Source: CAZBWP01 sp964630265 (GTDB lineage Bacteria; Pseudomonadota; Alphaproteobacteria; Rhodospirillales; Defluviicoccaceae). From it: DNA of 64,000 bases. The position numbers and the translations under genes are program-made. Below the pieces are notes generated by a model. It ran no database searches and was not told the DNA's origin. It saw only the letters and a list, made by a program, of their open reading frames with translations. The stretch is taken from positions 7,899-71,898 of the forward strand of contig CAZVRW010000010.1 in assembly GCA_964630265.1 (NCBI GenBank), written 5' to 3'. The first letter of the stretch is position 1; each line of letters begins with the position of its first letter. Positions 41,132-49,823 of this stretch are shown piece by piece.

Positions 41132-41190
41132 CCGGTGGCCGATCCACCGGGCAAGATCCGGTGGCCAAACCACCGGACACGATCCGGAGG
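41132..41190 (-). repeat. Tandem 26-bp hairpin units between glnB and glnA
   Basis: Two adjacent 26-base units (starting near 41130 and 41156) and a partial third. Each full unit carries CCGGTGG-(5)-CCACCGG, a strong stem-loop on either strand. Their position in the glnB-glnA spacer suggests an mRNA processing, stability or attenuation role; this is inference from structure only. Confidence 0.7.
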
Positions 41191-41222
41191 TCCGCCCACC
41201 AGGCGGCAGGCGCCGTCGCCGA

Positions 41223-41561
41223 TCAGATGGCTTCGACGCCGCGTTCGCCGGTGCGCACGCGGATGGCGTCGTCGATGGTGGTGATGAAGATCTTGCCGTC
41301 GCCGATGCGGCCGGTCTTGGCCGCCTGGGAAATGGCTTCGATGGCCCGCTCGACCATATCGTCGTCGCAGACCATCTCGATCTTCACCTTTGGCAAGAAG
41401 TCGACGACGTATTCGGCGCCGCGGTAGAGCTCGGTATGGCCTTTCTGGCGCCCGAACCCCTTGGCCTCGAGCACCGTGATGCCCTGCAGGCCCAACTCGT
41501 GCAGAGCCTCTTTCACTTCATCGAGTTTGAAAGGCTTGATGATCGCTTCGATTTTCTTCAT
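41223..41561 (-). CDS. glnB: Nitrogen regulatory protein P-II
   Basis: A 112-aa PII signal protein that binds ATP/ADP and 2-oxoglutarate and controls GlnE, NtrB and others. It starts MKKIEAIIKPFKLDEVKEAL. The T-loop holds the uridylylated Tyr51 (GHTELYRGAEYVVDFLPK), and the B- and C-loop segments TGRIGDGKIF and VRTGERG are intact. The ATG at 41561 is the family start; upstream frame to 41792 is not coding. A sigma-54 promoter-like site lies upstream. Confidence 0.97.
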   Translation of the reverse strand: MKKIEAIIKPFKLDEVKEALHELGLQGITVLEAKGFGRQKGHTELYRGAEYVVDFLPKVKIEMVCDDDMVERAIEAISQAAKTGRIGDGKIFITTIDDAIRVRTGERGVEAI

Positions 41562-41645
41562 CGCCAAGGGCTCCCGTTGATCCAGTCCGCCGACCGGCCC
41601 GAGCGATCGTCGCGCTCGCGCCCCGGTCGATCCTTGCCCAACGTT

Positions 41646-41663
41646 AAAGCACGTTTTGTGCCA
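41646..41663 (-). promoter_or_regulatory. Sigma-54 (-24/-12) promoter of glnB
   Basis: On the minus strand the sequence CTGGCACAAAACGTGCTTT matches the -24 GG and -12 GC dinucleotides with exactly ten bases between them, close to the consensus TGGCAC-N5-TTGC. It lies about 85 bases before the glnB start, which fits nitrogen-controlled transcription by RpoN and NtrC. I did not find a clear NtrC site upstream. Confidence 0.75.
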
Positions 41664-41860
41664 GTCCCGCAAAGCCCATACTAAGCCGCGAAAACACTTC
41701 GACTTTTCGGCAAAGGGCCGGTTACGGATGCGTCCCGGGCCGGGAATGCTGATCGCGAAACAGGCAGATGTGAAAAAAACGAGCAGGAGCACGGCGGGGC
41801 TTCTCCCGTCGACACCGCTCCGCTATGACGCGAACCAGCGACGGAAGCGAGGCGGGGGCC

Positions 41861-43060
41861 ATGCGACCAACCAACAGCGTCTTGGCCGAATACGGCACCA
41901 CGATCTTTACGGTGATGAGCGCGCTCGTCGTCGAACACGACGCCATCAACCTGGGCCAGGGGTTTCCCGACCAGGATGGTCCCGAGGACATTCGCCGCGT
42001 CGCTGCCGATGCGACGCTCCGGGGCCCAAACCAATATCCGCCGATGCTGGGCATCGCCGAGTTGCGCCGAGCGGTGGCCGCGGCCAACCGCCGCTTCTAT
42101 GGCCTCGAGGTCGACTGGCAGCACGAGGTGATGGTGACGTCGGGCGCCACCGAAGCCTTGGCCGACTGCTTCCTCGGGTTGCTGGAGCCGGGCGACGAGG
42201 TGGTGCTGATCGAGCCGCTCTACGACAGCTACCTGCCGATGGTCCGCCGCGCCGGCGGCGTGCCGAGGTTGGTGCGCATGGAGCCGCCGGACTGGGCCCT
42301 GCCACGCGCCGCACTGAATGCTGCGTTCTCCGAGCGCACCAAGCTGCTCGTCCTCAATTCCCCACACAACCCGTCCGGCAAGGTGTTCGACGCCGACGAA
42401 CTGGCCTTCCTCGCCGACCTGGTGCGGCGCCACGATTCGATCGCCGTCTGCGATGAGGTGTACGAGCACCTGGTGTTTGACGGACGCCCACACGTGCCGT
42501 TGATGACACTGCCCGGCATGCGCGAGCGCTGCCTGCGTATCGGTTCCGCCGGCAAGACCTTCTCGATGACCGGCTGGAAAGTCGGCTACGTCACCGCGGC
42601 ACCGCCGCTGCTCGCCGCCGTCGCCAAGGCGCATCAGTTCGTCACCTTCACCACGCCGCCCCACCTGCAGGCCGCCGCGGCCCACGGCCTCGGCCTCGGC
42701 GACGGCTATTTTCACGACCTCGTCGCGGACCAGCAGGCCAAGCGCGACCGACTGGCGACCGGACTGCGCGCCGCCGGCTTCGACGTCATGGATTCGGGCG
42801 GCACCTATTTTCTCACCGTCGATATCCGCTCGGTCGGCTTCACCGGCGGCGACGAGGTGTTCTGCCGACAGATCACCCGGGACGCCCGCGTCGCGGCGGT
42901 GCCGTTGAGCGCGTTCTACAGCCAGGTCGGGCGGGAGTTCCGCCCCGAGCATTTCGCCCGCTTCTGCTTCTGCAAGCGACCGGAGGTGCTCGACGAGGCC
43001 GCTGCCCGGCTGCAGCGGCACTTCGGCGGCGACAGGAAACGGAGCCGACCCGGCCCCTGA
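41861..43060 (+). CDS. PLP-dependent aminotransferase, class I/II
   Basis: A 399-aa fold-type I aminotransferase. AINLGQGFPDQDGPEDIRRVAADA, NQYPPMLGIAELRRAVA, MVTSGATEAL and LNSPHNPSGKVF (cofactor pocket) are typical. The PLP Lys is in SAGKTFSMTGWKVGY. The pattern is nearest to the kynurenine/methionine aminotransferase (YbdL-like) and succinyl-DAP aminotransferase groups; the exact substrate cannot be read from sequence. The ATG at 41861 is preceded by a purine-rich GAGGCGGGGG; an ATG at 41825 has no ribosome-binding site. It is followed by parE after about 100 bases. Confidence 0.88.
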   Translation: MRPTNSVLAEYGTTIFTVMSALVVEHDAINLGQGFPDQDGPEDIRRVAADATLRGPNQYPPMLGIAELRRAVAAANRRFYGLEVDWQHEVMVTSGATEALADCFLGLLEPGDEVVLIEPLYDSYLPMVRRAGGVPRLVRMEPPDWALPRAALNAAFSERTKLLVLNSPHNPSGKVFDADELAFLADLVRRHDSIAVCDEVYEHLVFDGRPHVPLMTLPGMRERCLRIGSAGKTFSMTGWKVGYVTAAPPLLAAVAKAHQFVTFTTPPHLQAAAAHGLGLGDGYFHDLVADQQAKRDRLATGLRAAGFDVMDSGGTYFLTVDIRSVGFTGGDEVFCRQITRDARVAAVPLSAFYSQVGREFRPEHFARFCFCKRPEVLDEAAARLQRHFGGDRKRSRPGP

Positions 43061-43161
43061 ACGCACAATATCTTGTTTGAACGTGCCGATCAGAAAGCCT
43101 ATCCTGATCGACGAACGTGGCTATCGCCGCTCGCAGCATCCGGAAGATTGGCCTTCAGCCC

Positions 43162-45174
43162 ATGGACGATCTGTTCGACCACGCCACGACCAGTGGCGCC
43201 GACCGCGGTTACACCGCCAAGGACATCGAGGTTCTGGAAGGACTGGAGCCGGTGCGACGCCGCCCGGCCATGTATATCGGCGGCACCGACGAGCGGGCGT
43301 TGCACCACTTGGTCGCCGAGCTGCTGGACAACGCCATGGACGAGGCGGTCGCCGGCCACGCGACGCGCATCGAGCTGGAGCTGGCGGCCGATGACACCAT
43401 CACGGTTCGCGACAACGGCCGCGGCATCCCCATCGATCCGCACCCCAAGTACAAGCCGAAGTCGGCACTGGAAGTGATTCTCACGACGCTGCATTCGGGC
43501 GGCAAGTTCTCCAACAAGGTCTATCACACCGCCGGCGGCCTGCACGGCGTCGGCCTCTCGGTGGTCAACGCCCTGGCCGATCGGCTGCTGATCGAGGTGG
43601 CGCGCGATCGCACCCTGTGGACCCAGACCTACGCCCGCGGCGCGCCGCAGACGCCCCTGGTCAATGCCGGCGCCGTGCACAACCGCCGCGGCACCACGGT
43701 GAGCTTCCATCCCGATGCCGCCATCTTCGGCGAGGCGGCGCGCTTCCGCCCGGCCGAGCTCTACCGCATGGCGCGCTCCAAGGCGTATCTGTTCCGCGGC
43801 ATCGAGATCCGCTGGAGCTGCGATCCCGCCCTGCTCGGCCCGGCCGACAAGACCCCGGCCAGCGAGACCCTGCACTTCCCCGGCGGCCTGCAGGATTTCC
43901 TGCGCTCCGCCCTCGGCGAGCGGCCGATGGTGACGCCGACGCCGTTCGCCGGCCAGGTGCGCCTGGACGAGGCCGGCGGCAAGGTGGAGTGGGCGGTCGC
44001 GTGGCCGGAGGACGAGGACGGCTTCGTCCGGTCCTACTGCAACACCGTGCCGACGCCGCAGGGCGGTACCCACGAGGCGGGGCTACGCTCGGCACTCGCC
44101 CGCGGCCTCAAGGCCTACGCCGAGCTGGTCGGCAGCCGGGCCGCCGCCAAGCTGACGCCGGAGGACGTGCTCGGCGGCGCCTGCGCCATCCTGTCGACAT
44201 TCATCCGCGAGCCGCAGTTCCAGGGCCAGACCAAGGAGCGGCTGGCGACGCCCGAGGCGGCGCGGCTGGTGGAGACCGCCGTGCGCGACCACTTCGACCA
44301 CTGGCTCTCGGCAACGCCCGAGACCTCGCGGCTGCTGCTCGAACGGGTGATCGAGCGTGCCGACATCCGCCTGCGCCGTGCCGAGGACCGCAAGACCAAG
44401 CGGCAATCGCCGACCCGCAAGCTGCGCCTGCCCGGCAAGCTCGCCGACTGCACCCGACAGACGGCAGCCGGCACCGAGCTATTTATCGTCGAGGGCGATT
44501 CCGCGGGCGGCTCCGCGAAGACGGCGCGCGACCGCGAGACCCAGGCGGTGCTGCCGCTCAGGGGCAAGATCCTCAACGTCGCCAGCGCGTCCGGCGAGAA
44601 GCTGCGCGGCAACCAGGAACTCTCGAACCTGGTCGAGGCGCTCGGCTGCGGGGTGCGCGAGCGTTACGACGAAGCGGCGCTGCGCTACGACAAGGTCATC
44701 ATCATGACCGACGCCGATGTGGACGGCGCGCACATCGCCGCGTTGTTGATGACCTACTTCTTTCGCGAGATGCCGAAGCTGGTGACCGGCGGCCACCTCT
44801 ACCTCGCCGTGCCGCCGCTCTACCGGCTGACCCAGGGAGCGACCTCGACCTACGCCCGCGACGACGCCCACCGCGATGCCCTGCTCAAATCCCAATTCTC
44901 CGGGCGCGGCAAGGTGGAGATCAGCCGCTTCAAGGGCCTGGGCGAGATGCCGGCGGCGCAGTTGAAGGCGACGACCATGGATCCCAGGACCCGGGCGTTG
45001 CTGCGCGTGATCATCGGCGACGGCACCGCCGCCGACGCCACCGCGACACCCCCGCCGACCGACGCGGCGGCGCAAACGGCGGCGCTGGTGGAGACGCTGA
45101 TGGGCCGCCGTCCCGAATTGCGCTTCGCCTACATCCAGGAGCACGCCCGCTTCGTCGCCGACGTGGACGTGTAG
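43162..45174 (+). CDS. parE: DNA topoisomerase IV subunit B
   Basis: A 670-aa GHKL ATPase subunit that decatenates chromosomes with ParC. ATP-binding motifs are ELLDNAMDEAV, VRDNGRGIPIDPHPKY and GGLHGVGLSVVNALAD. The TOPRIM/metal motifs are ELFIVEGDSAGGSAK and IIMTDADVDGAHIAALLMTYFFREMP. The C-terminal FKGLGEMPAAQLKATTMDP is typical. Length and lack of a GyrB-specific insert favour ParE over GyrB. The ATG at 43162 is chosen; a GTG at 43117 would add 15 residues. No parC is in the window. Confidence 0.93.
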   Translation: MDDLFDHATTSGADRGYTAKDIEVLEGLEPVRRRPAMYIGGTDERALHHLVAELLDNAMDEAVAGHATRIELELAADDTITVRDNGRGIPIDPHPKYKPKSALEVILTTLHSGGKFSNKVYHTAGGLHGVGLSVVNALADRLLIEVARDRTLWTQTYARGAPQTPLVNAGAVHNRRGTTVSFHPDAAIFGEAARFRPAELYRMARSKAYLFRGIEIRWSCDPALLGPADKTPASETLHFPGGLQDFLRSALGERPMVTPTPFAGQVRLDEAGGKVEWAVAWPEDEDGFVRSYCNTVPTPQGGTHEAGLRSALARGLKAYAELVGSRAAAKLTPEDVLGGACAILSTFIREPQFQGQTKERLATPEAARLVETAVRDHFDHWLSATPETSRLLLERVIERADIRLRRAEDRKTKRQSPTRKLRLPGKLADCTRQTAAGTELFIVEGDSAGGSAKTARDRETQAVLPLRGKILNVASASGEKLRGNQELSNLVEALGCGVRERYDEAALRYDKVIIMTDADVDGAHIAALLMTYFFREMPKLVTGGHLYLAVPPLYRLTQGATSTYARDDAHRDALLKSQFSGRGKVEISRFKGLGEMPAAQLKATTMDPRTRALLRVIIGDGTAADATATPPPTDAAAQTAALVETLMGRRPELRFAYIQEHARFVADVDV

Positions 45175-45226
45175 CGGCGCAGGCCGATGATCGGCGGCCG
45201 GTAATCGGCGGGTGGGGCGCCGTACC

Positions 45227-46744
45227 ATGACCCTCTCCGGCCTGCCGCCGCGTGCCTTGGCGCTGATCGACTCGCCGGGGTGGTTCGGGCTGCTGGTCGC
45301 CGTCGGCCTCACGGCCCAGTTCGTCCTGCGCCTCGTGATGATGCCCGGGGGCTCCCAGGACGACGCCGAGCAGCTGATCCTCGCCCAGAGCCTCGCCGCC
45401 GGCTATGCACCCGAGCAGCCGCCGCTCTACACGTGGCTGGTGGTCGCCGCCCAGGCGCTGTTCGGCCCAAGCCTGTTCGCCGTACTGCTGGTCAAATACC
45501 TCTGCCAGCTGGCGACCTTCGGCTTCTTCTACGTGGCGGCCCGCCGCGCGTTCGCCGAGCACCGGCTGGCGGCGCTGGCCACCCTCGGCCTGTTCGCCGT
45601 CTACCAAGTCGCCTGGGAGGCGCTCTATGCCCTCAGCCATACGGCGCTGCTGGCGGCGGCGATCGCCGCGACCGGCCACGCGCTGCTACGCCTTCGCGAT
45701 ACGCCGAGCCTCGCCGCCTACATCCACCTGGGTCTCGCCATCGGCGTCGGGCTGCTGTCCAAGTACAGCTTCGGCGTCGTCCTCACCGGCGTTGCCATCG
45801 CCGGTCTCGCCGTAGCCTCGTTCCGCCGGGTGTTGCTCGACCGCCGCAGTTTGGCGACGCTGGCCGCGGCGGCGGTCATCGTCGCGCCGCATGCGGTCTG
45901 GCTTGCCGGCGGCGCCGTCGACCCGGCGGCGGTCGTCCAATCGCGGCTCACCGTCGCCGCCGAGTGGGACTGGTGGACGGGCGTCGGCAATGCGCTCGCC
46001 AAACTCGCCAATGCGCTCGTCTCCTTCTACTTTCCGCTGTGGCTGATCCTGCTCGCGGCGTTTCCCCGGGCGTTCTGGCAACGGCTCCCCGAGCCGCAGC
46101 CGGTCCGGCGGTTCCTGACGCTGAGTATCCTCGCCATGCTCGCCGTCATCGTCGCGAGTTTTCTCGTCCTCGGCGTCACCACCTTCCGCACCCACTATGC
46201 CGTGCTGTTCCTGCTCGCACCGCTGTGGGCCTTCCTCCGGGTGCAGGCGCTGGCCCCCGATGCCCGCGCCCTCGGCCGCTACGCGCTCGCCGTGCTCGCC
46301 ACCGCCGGGGTGTTCATCGTGGGCGTGCCGGTGAAAGCGCTGGTGGAGCCGCAGATGTGCAGCAACTGCTATTTCAACATGCCCTACGCCGATTTCGCGG
46401 CGGAGATGCGCGCCGCCGGCTTCCGGCGGGGCACGATCATCGCCCACTTCCACCGCATCCAGCTCGGCGGCAACCTGAAGGCGGTCTTCCCCGGCAGCCG
46501 CGTCATCGACAGCAAGTACCCCTTTGCCGTGCCGCCGGCCCCGGCCGACGCCCACCAGTGCCTGCTCGTCTGGGACCCCCGCGCCAGCGCCGATCCGCCA
46601 GCCGACCTCCTCGCCTTCGCCCGCAAGGCGGCCGACGCCCGTCTCCCCGAGGTTTTGGAGACACACACCGCCGAATCCCGCCTCGCCTGGGCAAGCCACC
46701 GCACGGCCCGCCTCGCCTTCAGCATCATCGAGGCGGGGTGTTGA
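45227..46744 (+). CDS. GT39-like membrane glycosyltransferase
   Basis: A 505-aa multi-pass protein of the ArnT/PMT (GT-C) type, using a polyprenyl-phosphate sugar donor. The first periplasmic loop has the acidic pair and following motif GGSQDDAEQLILAQS then APEQPPLYTWL, characteristic of the family. About ten helices cover residues 15-380; a C-terminal soluble domain follows (GNLKAVFPGSRVIDSKYPF). The ATG at 45227 is preferred, with GGTGGGG upstream. The acceptor is unknown, possibly lipid A or another envelope glycan. It starts 52 bases after parE but is probably unrelated to it. Confidence 0.82.
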   Translation: MTLSGLPPRALALIDSPGWFGLLVAVGLTAQFVLRLVMMPGGSQDDAEQLILAQSLAAGYAPEQPPLYTWLVVAAQALFGPSLFAVLLVKYLCQLATFGFFYVAARRAFAEHRLAALATLGLFAVYQVAWEALYALSHTALLAAAIAATGHALLRLRDTPSLAAYIHLGLAIGVGLLSKYSFGVVLTGVAIAGLAVASFRRVLLDRRSLATLAAAAVIVAPHAVWLAGGAVDPAAVVQSRLTVAAEWDWWTGVGNALAKLANALVSFYFPLWLILLAAFPRAFWQRLPEPQPVRRFLTLSILAMLAVIVASFLVLGVTTFRTHYAVLFLLAPLWAFLRVQALAPDARALGRYALAVLATAGVFIVGVPVKALVEPQMCSNCYFNMPYADFAAEMRAAGFRRGTIIAHFHRIQLGGNLKAVFPGSRVIDSKYPFAVPPAPADAHQCLLVWDPRASADPPADLLAFARKAADARLPEVLETHTAESRLAWASHRTARLAFSIIEAGC

Positions 46745-46751
46745 GCCCCGA

Positions 46752-46867
46752 GGGCGGGCCTAAGGCGAAGCGTGACCCACCGCCGCCCGCGTCATTCATC
46801 CCGCCCCCCAGGCACGATGGCCCCATCAACGGGTCCAAGCCAAGACGGGGGATAAAGGCCACGGCGG
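46752..46867. repeat. Palindromic repeat element, truncated copy
   Basis: The left 30 bases (46752-46781) match the terminal repeat of the complete copy at 48030-48184, and the following core keeps the same landmarks (GGCACGATGGCCCC, then AGACGGGGGATAAAGGCCACGGCGG). The right terminal repeat is absent; the similarity stops just before the hairpins at 46876. No coding potential. Confidence 0.72.
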
Positions 46868-46875
46868 ACACTAGC

Positions 46876-46975
46876 GGATCGGATCTGACGCTTGGATCCC
46901 AAGCGTCAGATCCGATCCACTAACCTATTGATCTGGTAGTTCGATTCAGCCAACGGATGGGACTCATCCGTTGGC
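46876..46975. repeat. Two strong hairpins between convergent genes
   Basis: The first is a perfect 20-bp inverted repeat (46876-46895 and 46899-46918) with a 3-base loop. The second is an 11-bp inverted repeat GCCAACGGATG (46949-46959) with its complement at 46965-46975 and a 5-base loop. They lie between the converging glycosyltransferase and small-protein genes and may act as bidirectional terminators, though neither has a T-tract. A short CACTAGC occurs on both sides of the pair. Confidence 0.8.
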
Positions 46976-46985
46976 ATCGGAACCA

Positions 46986-47198
46986 CTAGCAGTTGTAGAC
47001 ACCCACGGCGCAGCGCCGGACGGTTCGCCGCCCGACTCCCGCGACGCTGACGGGCGTGAGGGGGCGGCCGACCACCGCTTCGGCGGGTGAGACGATGCCC
47101 GGCCAGCTCGGCACGAAGACATAAGCGCCAAGTTCGAGGGCGCCGAGGCCGACGATGCCGGCCAAGAGCAAGGTCGCCAGTTTGCGGATCATGGTCAT
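46986..47198 (-). CDS. Small exported or membrane hypothetical protein
   Basis: A 70-aa protein. An N-terminal hydrophobic segment (LATLLLAGIVGLGALELGAYVFV) is followed by a short mature region ending RRTVRRCAVGVYNC with two Cys. The start overlaps the DUF2092 stop (ATGA), so the two are translated together. I recognise no named family. Small proteins with a similar plan accompany DUF2092 genes in some alphaproteobacteria, but the function is unknown. Confidence 0.6.
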   Translation of the reverse strand: MTMIRKLATLLLAGIVGLGALELGAYVFVPSWPGIVSPAEAVVGRPLTPVSVAGVGRRTVRRCAVGVYNC

Positions 47199-47995
47199 TG
47201 TGCGCTCTCCAGGGTGAAGTGCTCGGGCAGGTCGGCGCGCGGCAACACGTCGAACTCGATCCGCTTGGCCTCGGTCACGTTGACGAAGGCGAAGTCGGCC
47301 GCAGGCACCTCGTCGCCGGTGCGCCAGTTGCCGACCCGGACGGTATATTGCGGTGCTGCCGTGACCATCTTCGCCGTGATCACGTAGAGGCAGGGATAGG
47401 GGCGCTCGCCCTCGGCGATCCAGATCTGCCAGTCGACTTCCTCGGTGCGGAAGGCGAAGTGATCGCACATCACCCCGCCGACGACGCCGGCGCCGAGATC
47501 CTTGACGTCGACCACGTCGGGCCGCAGCGTCCCGTAGACGTCACCGAGCAACAGGTCGGCGCCCGGCACGGGCCGGCCGTAGGTGTCCCGCAACTCGTTG
47601 ATGAGGTGGTCGATCGAGCCGGGCACGTCGAGCTGGGCGTAGGCGTTCAGATTGTGACCGAGGATCGTCAGGACCGCCCCGTCGAAAACGAGCTCCAGGT
47701 CGGTGAAACCGCCCTGGCGACGGACGCGCAGCTTGTCGGGCCGTTCCAGGGTGGTGACGCCGGACTGGGTCAGGGCGAGTTTCTGCCCTTCAGCACTGAC
47801 GACCTCGAAGGTCGTGTCGAAGTCGAAGGCGATGCGCTCCTCGCTGGCCAGATAGTCGGACATCGCCTTCAGCCTGTTCAGGGCGTACGCCTCGTCGGCC
47901 GCGGTGGGCGGTGCGGCGACGGCCGCGGCCATCGCCATGGCGAAACCGACCGCGAGGAAACGACCCGGTCTAAACCATGGGCCGAAGTGAATCAT
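47195..47995 (-). CDS. DUF2092 periplasmic protein (LolA-like fold)
   Basis: A 266-aa exported protein. The signal peptide is FLAVGFAMAMAAAVAAPPTAADE. The DUF2092 domain shows MSDYLASEERIAFDFDTTFEVV, RPDKLRVRRQGGFTDLELVFDG, and VMCDHFAFRTEEVDWQIWIAEGERPYPCLYVITA. The fold is related to LolA/LolB-type lipoprotein carriers, so lipid or lipoprotein binding in the periplasm is plausible but unproven. A strong AAGGAGG is upstream of the ATG at 47995. It is co-transcribed with the 70-aa protein. Palindromic repeats lie on both sides of the pair. Confidence 0.8.
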   Translation of the reverse strand: MIHFGPWFRPGRFLAVGFAMAMAAAVAAPPTAADEAYALNRLKAMSDYLASEERIAFDFDTTFEVVSAEGQKLALTQSGVTTLERPDKLRVRRQGGFTDLELVFDGAVLTILGHNLNAYAQLDVPGSIDHLINELRDTYGRPVPGADLLLGDVYGTLRPDVVDVKDLGAGVVGGVMCDHFAFRTEEVDWQIWIAEGERPYPCLYVITAKMVTAAPQYTVRVGNWRTGDEVPAADFAFVNVTEAKRIEFDVLPRADLPEHFTLESAQ

Positions 47996-48029
47996 CGTTC
48001 GTTCCTCCTTATGATGGACAGCCCGCGTC

Positions 48030-48184
48030 GGGCGGGGCCAAAGCGATGCGTGACCCGCCGCATGCGTCACGCACCGCGAACGTCCGGCACGATAGCCCCT
48101 GCGTCGGGGCCGCGCCGAGACGGGGATACGCACCACGGCGACGATCCTTCATTCGGCGGGTCACGCTGCGCTTTGGACCCGCCC
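48030..48184. repeat. Palindromic repeat element, complete copy (155 bp)
   Basis: Terminal inverted repeats of 30 bp at 48030-48059 and 48155-48184 differ at only a few positions; the arms begin GGGCGGG and include CCAAAGCG and GTGACCCGCC. A 95-bp core lies between. There is no transposase. Its size and shape suit a MITE- or REP-like element. A truncated relative lies at 46752. It occupies most of the spacer between argC and the DUF2092 gene. Confidence 0.8.
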
Positions 48185-48195
48185 TACCGCGTCGC

Positions 48196-49260
48196 TCACG
48201 GAAACAGCGCCACCTGTTCCAGGCCTGCCGTCTCCGGCAGGCCGCACATGGCGTTCATGTTCTGGATGGCTTGGCCGGCGGCGCCCTTGACCAGGTTGTC
48301 GATCACCGCGACCAGGATGGCGCGGCCGGGGACGCGGTCGGCGACGACACCGATCAGGCAGAGGTTGGCGGCGCGCACGTGCCGGGTCGCCGGCGTCGCC
48401 CCCAACGGTAAGATCCGGACGAACGGCTCGCCGGCATAGCGCTCGGCCAGCGCCGCCTGCGCGTCGGCCGCACTGGCCCCCGCCGAGAGGCCGACGTAGA
48501 TCGTCGCAAGGATTCCCCGACTCATGGGCATCAGGTGCGGCGTGAAGGTGACGGCGACCTGCCGCCCCGCCGCCTCGCTCAACCCCTGCTCGATCTCCGG
48601 CGTGTGGCGGTGGCTGGCGACGCCGTAGGCGTGCACGCCCTCCGTCACCTCGCTGTAGAGCGAGCCCTCCTTCGCCGCCCGCCCGGCGCCGCTCACCCCC
48701 GACTTGGCGTCGATGACAATGCCATCCGTCTCGATGATCCCGGCCTCCAGGAGCGGGATCAGCGGCAGTTGCGCGCTGGTGGGATAGCAGCCGGGGTTGG
48801 CCACCAGCCGCGCCGCCGCGATCGCCGGCCGCTTCAGCTCGGTCAGCCCATAGACCGCCTCACGCTGCAACGCCGGCGCCTGGTGCGGCTGGCCGTACCA
48901 CTCGGCATAGCTGGCGGTGTCGGCGAGACGGAAGTCCGCGGAGAGGTCGACGATGCGCAAGCGCGTCGGCAGCGCCGCGATCACCTGCTGCGTCGTGCCG
49001 TGCGGGAGCGCGCATAACACCAGGTCGACGCCGTCCCAGTCGACCGCTTCCAGCGGCGTCAACGCCGGCAGCGCGAGATCGTCGGCCACCGGGCCCAGGT
49101 GCGGGAAGACGCCACCCAGCTCCTGCCCCGCCTTGCGGTCGGCGGTGAGCGCGGCGATGCGCGCCGAGGGATGCCGGGCGAGCAGACGAACGAGTTCGGC
49201 GCCGGTGTAGCCGCTGGCGCCGACGACGGCGACGCGAATCGGAGTCCGGGTTTCAGGCAT
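48196..49260 (-). CDS. argC: N-acetyl-gamma-glutamyl-phosphate reductase
   Basis: A 354-aa enzyme for the third step of arginine synthesis, reducing N-acetylglutamyl phosphate with NADPH. The N-terminal Rossmann motif is VAVVGASGYTGAELVRLL. The catalytic Cys is in LVANPGCYPTSAQLPLIPL, with the later His region YGVASHRHTPEIEQGL and TFTPHLMPMSRGI. The length fits the long-type ArgC. It follows rpsI on the same strand, a common alphaproteobacterial arrangement. Confidence 0.96.
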   Translation of the reverse strand: MPETRTPIRVAVVGASGYTGAELVRLLARHPSARIAALTADRKAGQELGGVFPHLGPVADDLALPALTPLEAVDWDGVDLVLCALPHGTTQQVIAALPTRLRIVDLSADFRLADTASYAEWYGQPHQAPALQREAVYGLTELKRPAIAAARLVANPGCYPTSAQLPLIPLLEAGIIETDGIVIDAKSGVSGAGRAAKEGSLYSEVTEGVHAYGVASHRHTPEIEQGLSEAAGRQVAVTFTPHLMPMSRGILATIYVGLSAGASAADAQAALAERYAGEPFVRILPLGATPATRHVRAANLCLIGVVADRVPGRAILVAVIDNLVKGAAGQAIQNMNAMCGLPETAGLEQVALFP

Positions 49261-49329
49261 GGCGAGGTCGGCCTCTCGCTCGGCCGGGGCCGGCCGAGGC
49301 GATGGAGGACGGGGCCGGCCGCCGGGGAA

Positions 49330-49815
49330 TTAGCGCTTGGAGAACTGGAAGCTGCGGCGCGCCTTGGGCTTGCCGTATTTCTTGCGCTCGACGACGCGCG
49401 AATCGCGGGTGAGGAAGCCCGAGCGCTTCAGGGGTGTCCGCAGATCCGGCTCGAACCGCGTGAGCGCCCGGCTGATGCCGTGGCGCACCGCGCCGGCCTG
49501 GCCGGACAGGCCGCCGCCGGTGACCGTGCAGATCACGTCGAACTGGTCCGAGCGGCTGGAGACCAGGAACGGCTGGTTGATCACCATCTGCAGCGTCGGC
49601 CGGGCGAAATAGGTGCCCACATCCTTGCCGTTGACCGTCACCCGACCGTGCCCGCGCTTCACCCACACCCGGGCGATGGCGTTCTTGCGCCGTCCGGTGG
49701 CATAGGCGCGCCCGAATGCATCGATCTTCGGCTGCGGCGCCGCCTCGGCGATGTCCACCGGCGTGCCGCCGACGATGTCCTTCAGGTCCTCGAGGGTCTT
49801 GTGTTGCTCGACCAT
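49330..49815 (-). CDS. rpsI: 30S ribosomal protein S9
   Basis: A 161-aa S9. The core reads GRAYATGRRKNAIARVWVKRG, GGGLSGQAGAVRHGISRAL and the basic tail RKKYGKPKARRSFQFSKR that reaches the P-site tRNA. The ATG at 49815 is preferred, since AGAGGTGA, overlapping the rplM stop, lies just upstream; a GTG at 49827 would add four residues. The N-terminal ~35-residue extension is normal for alphaproteobacteria. It forms an operon with rplM. Confidence 0.97.
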   Translation of the reverse strand: MVEQHKTLEDLKDIVGGTPVDIAEAAPQPKIDAFGRAYATGRRKNAIARVWVKRGHGRVTVNGKDVGTYFARPTLQMVINQPFLVSSRSDQFDVICTVTGGGLSGQAGAVRHGISRALTRFEPDLRTPLKRSGFLTRDSRVVERKKYGKPKARRSFQFSKR

Positions 49816-49823
49816 GGCTCGGC

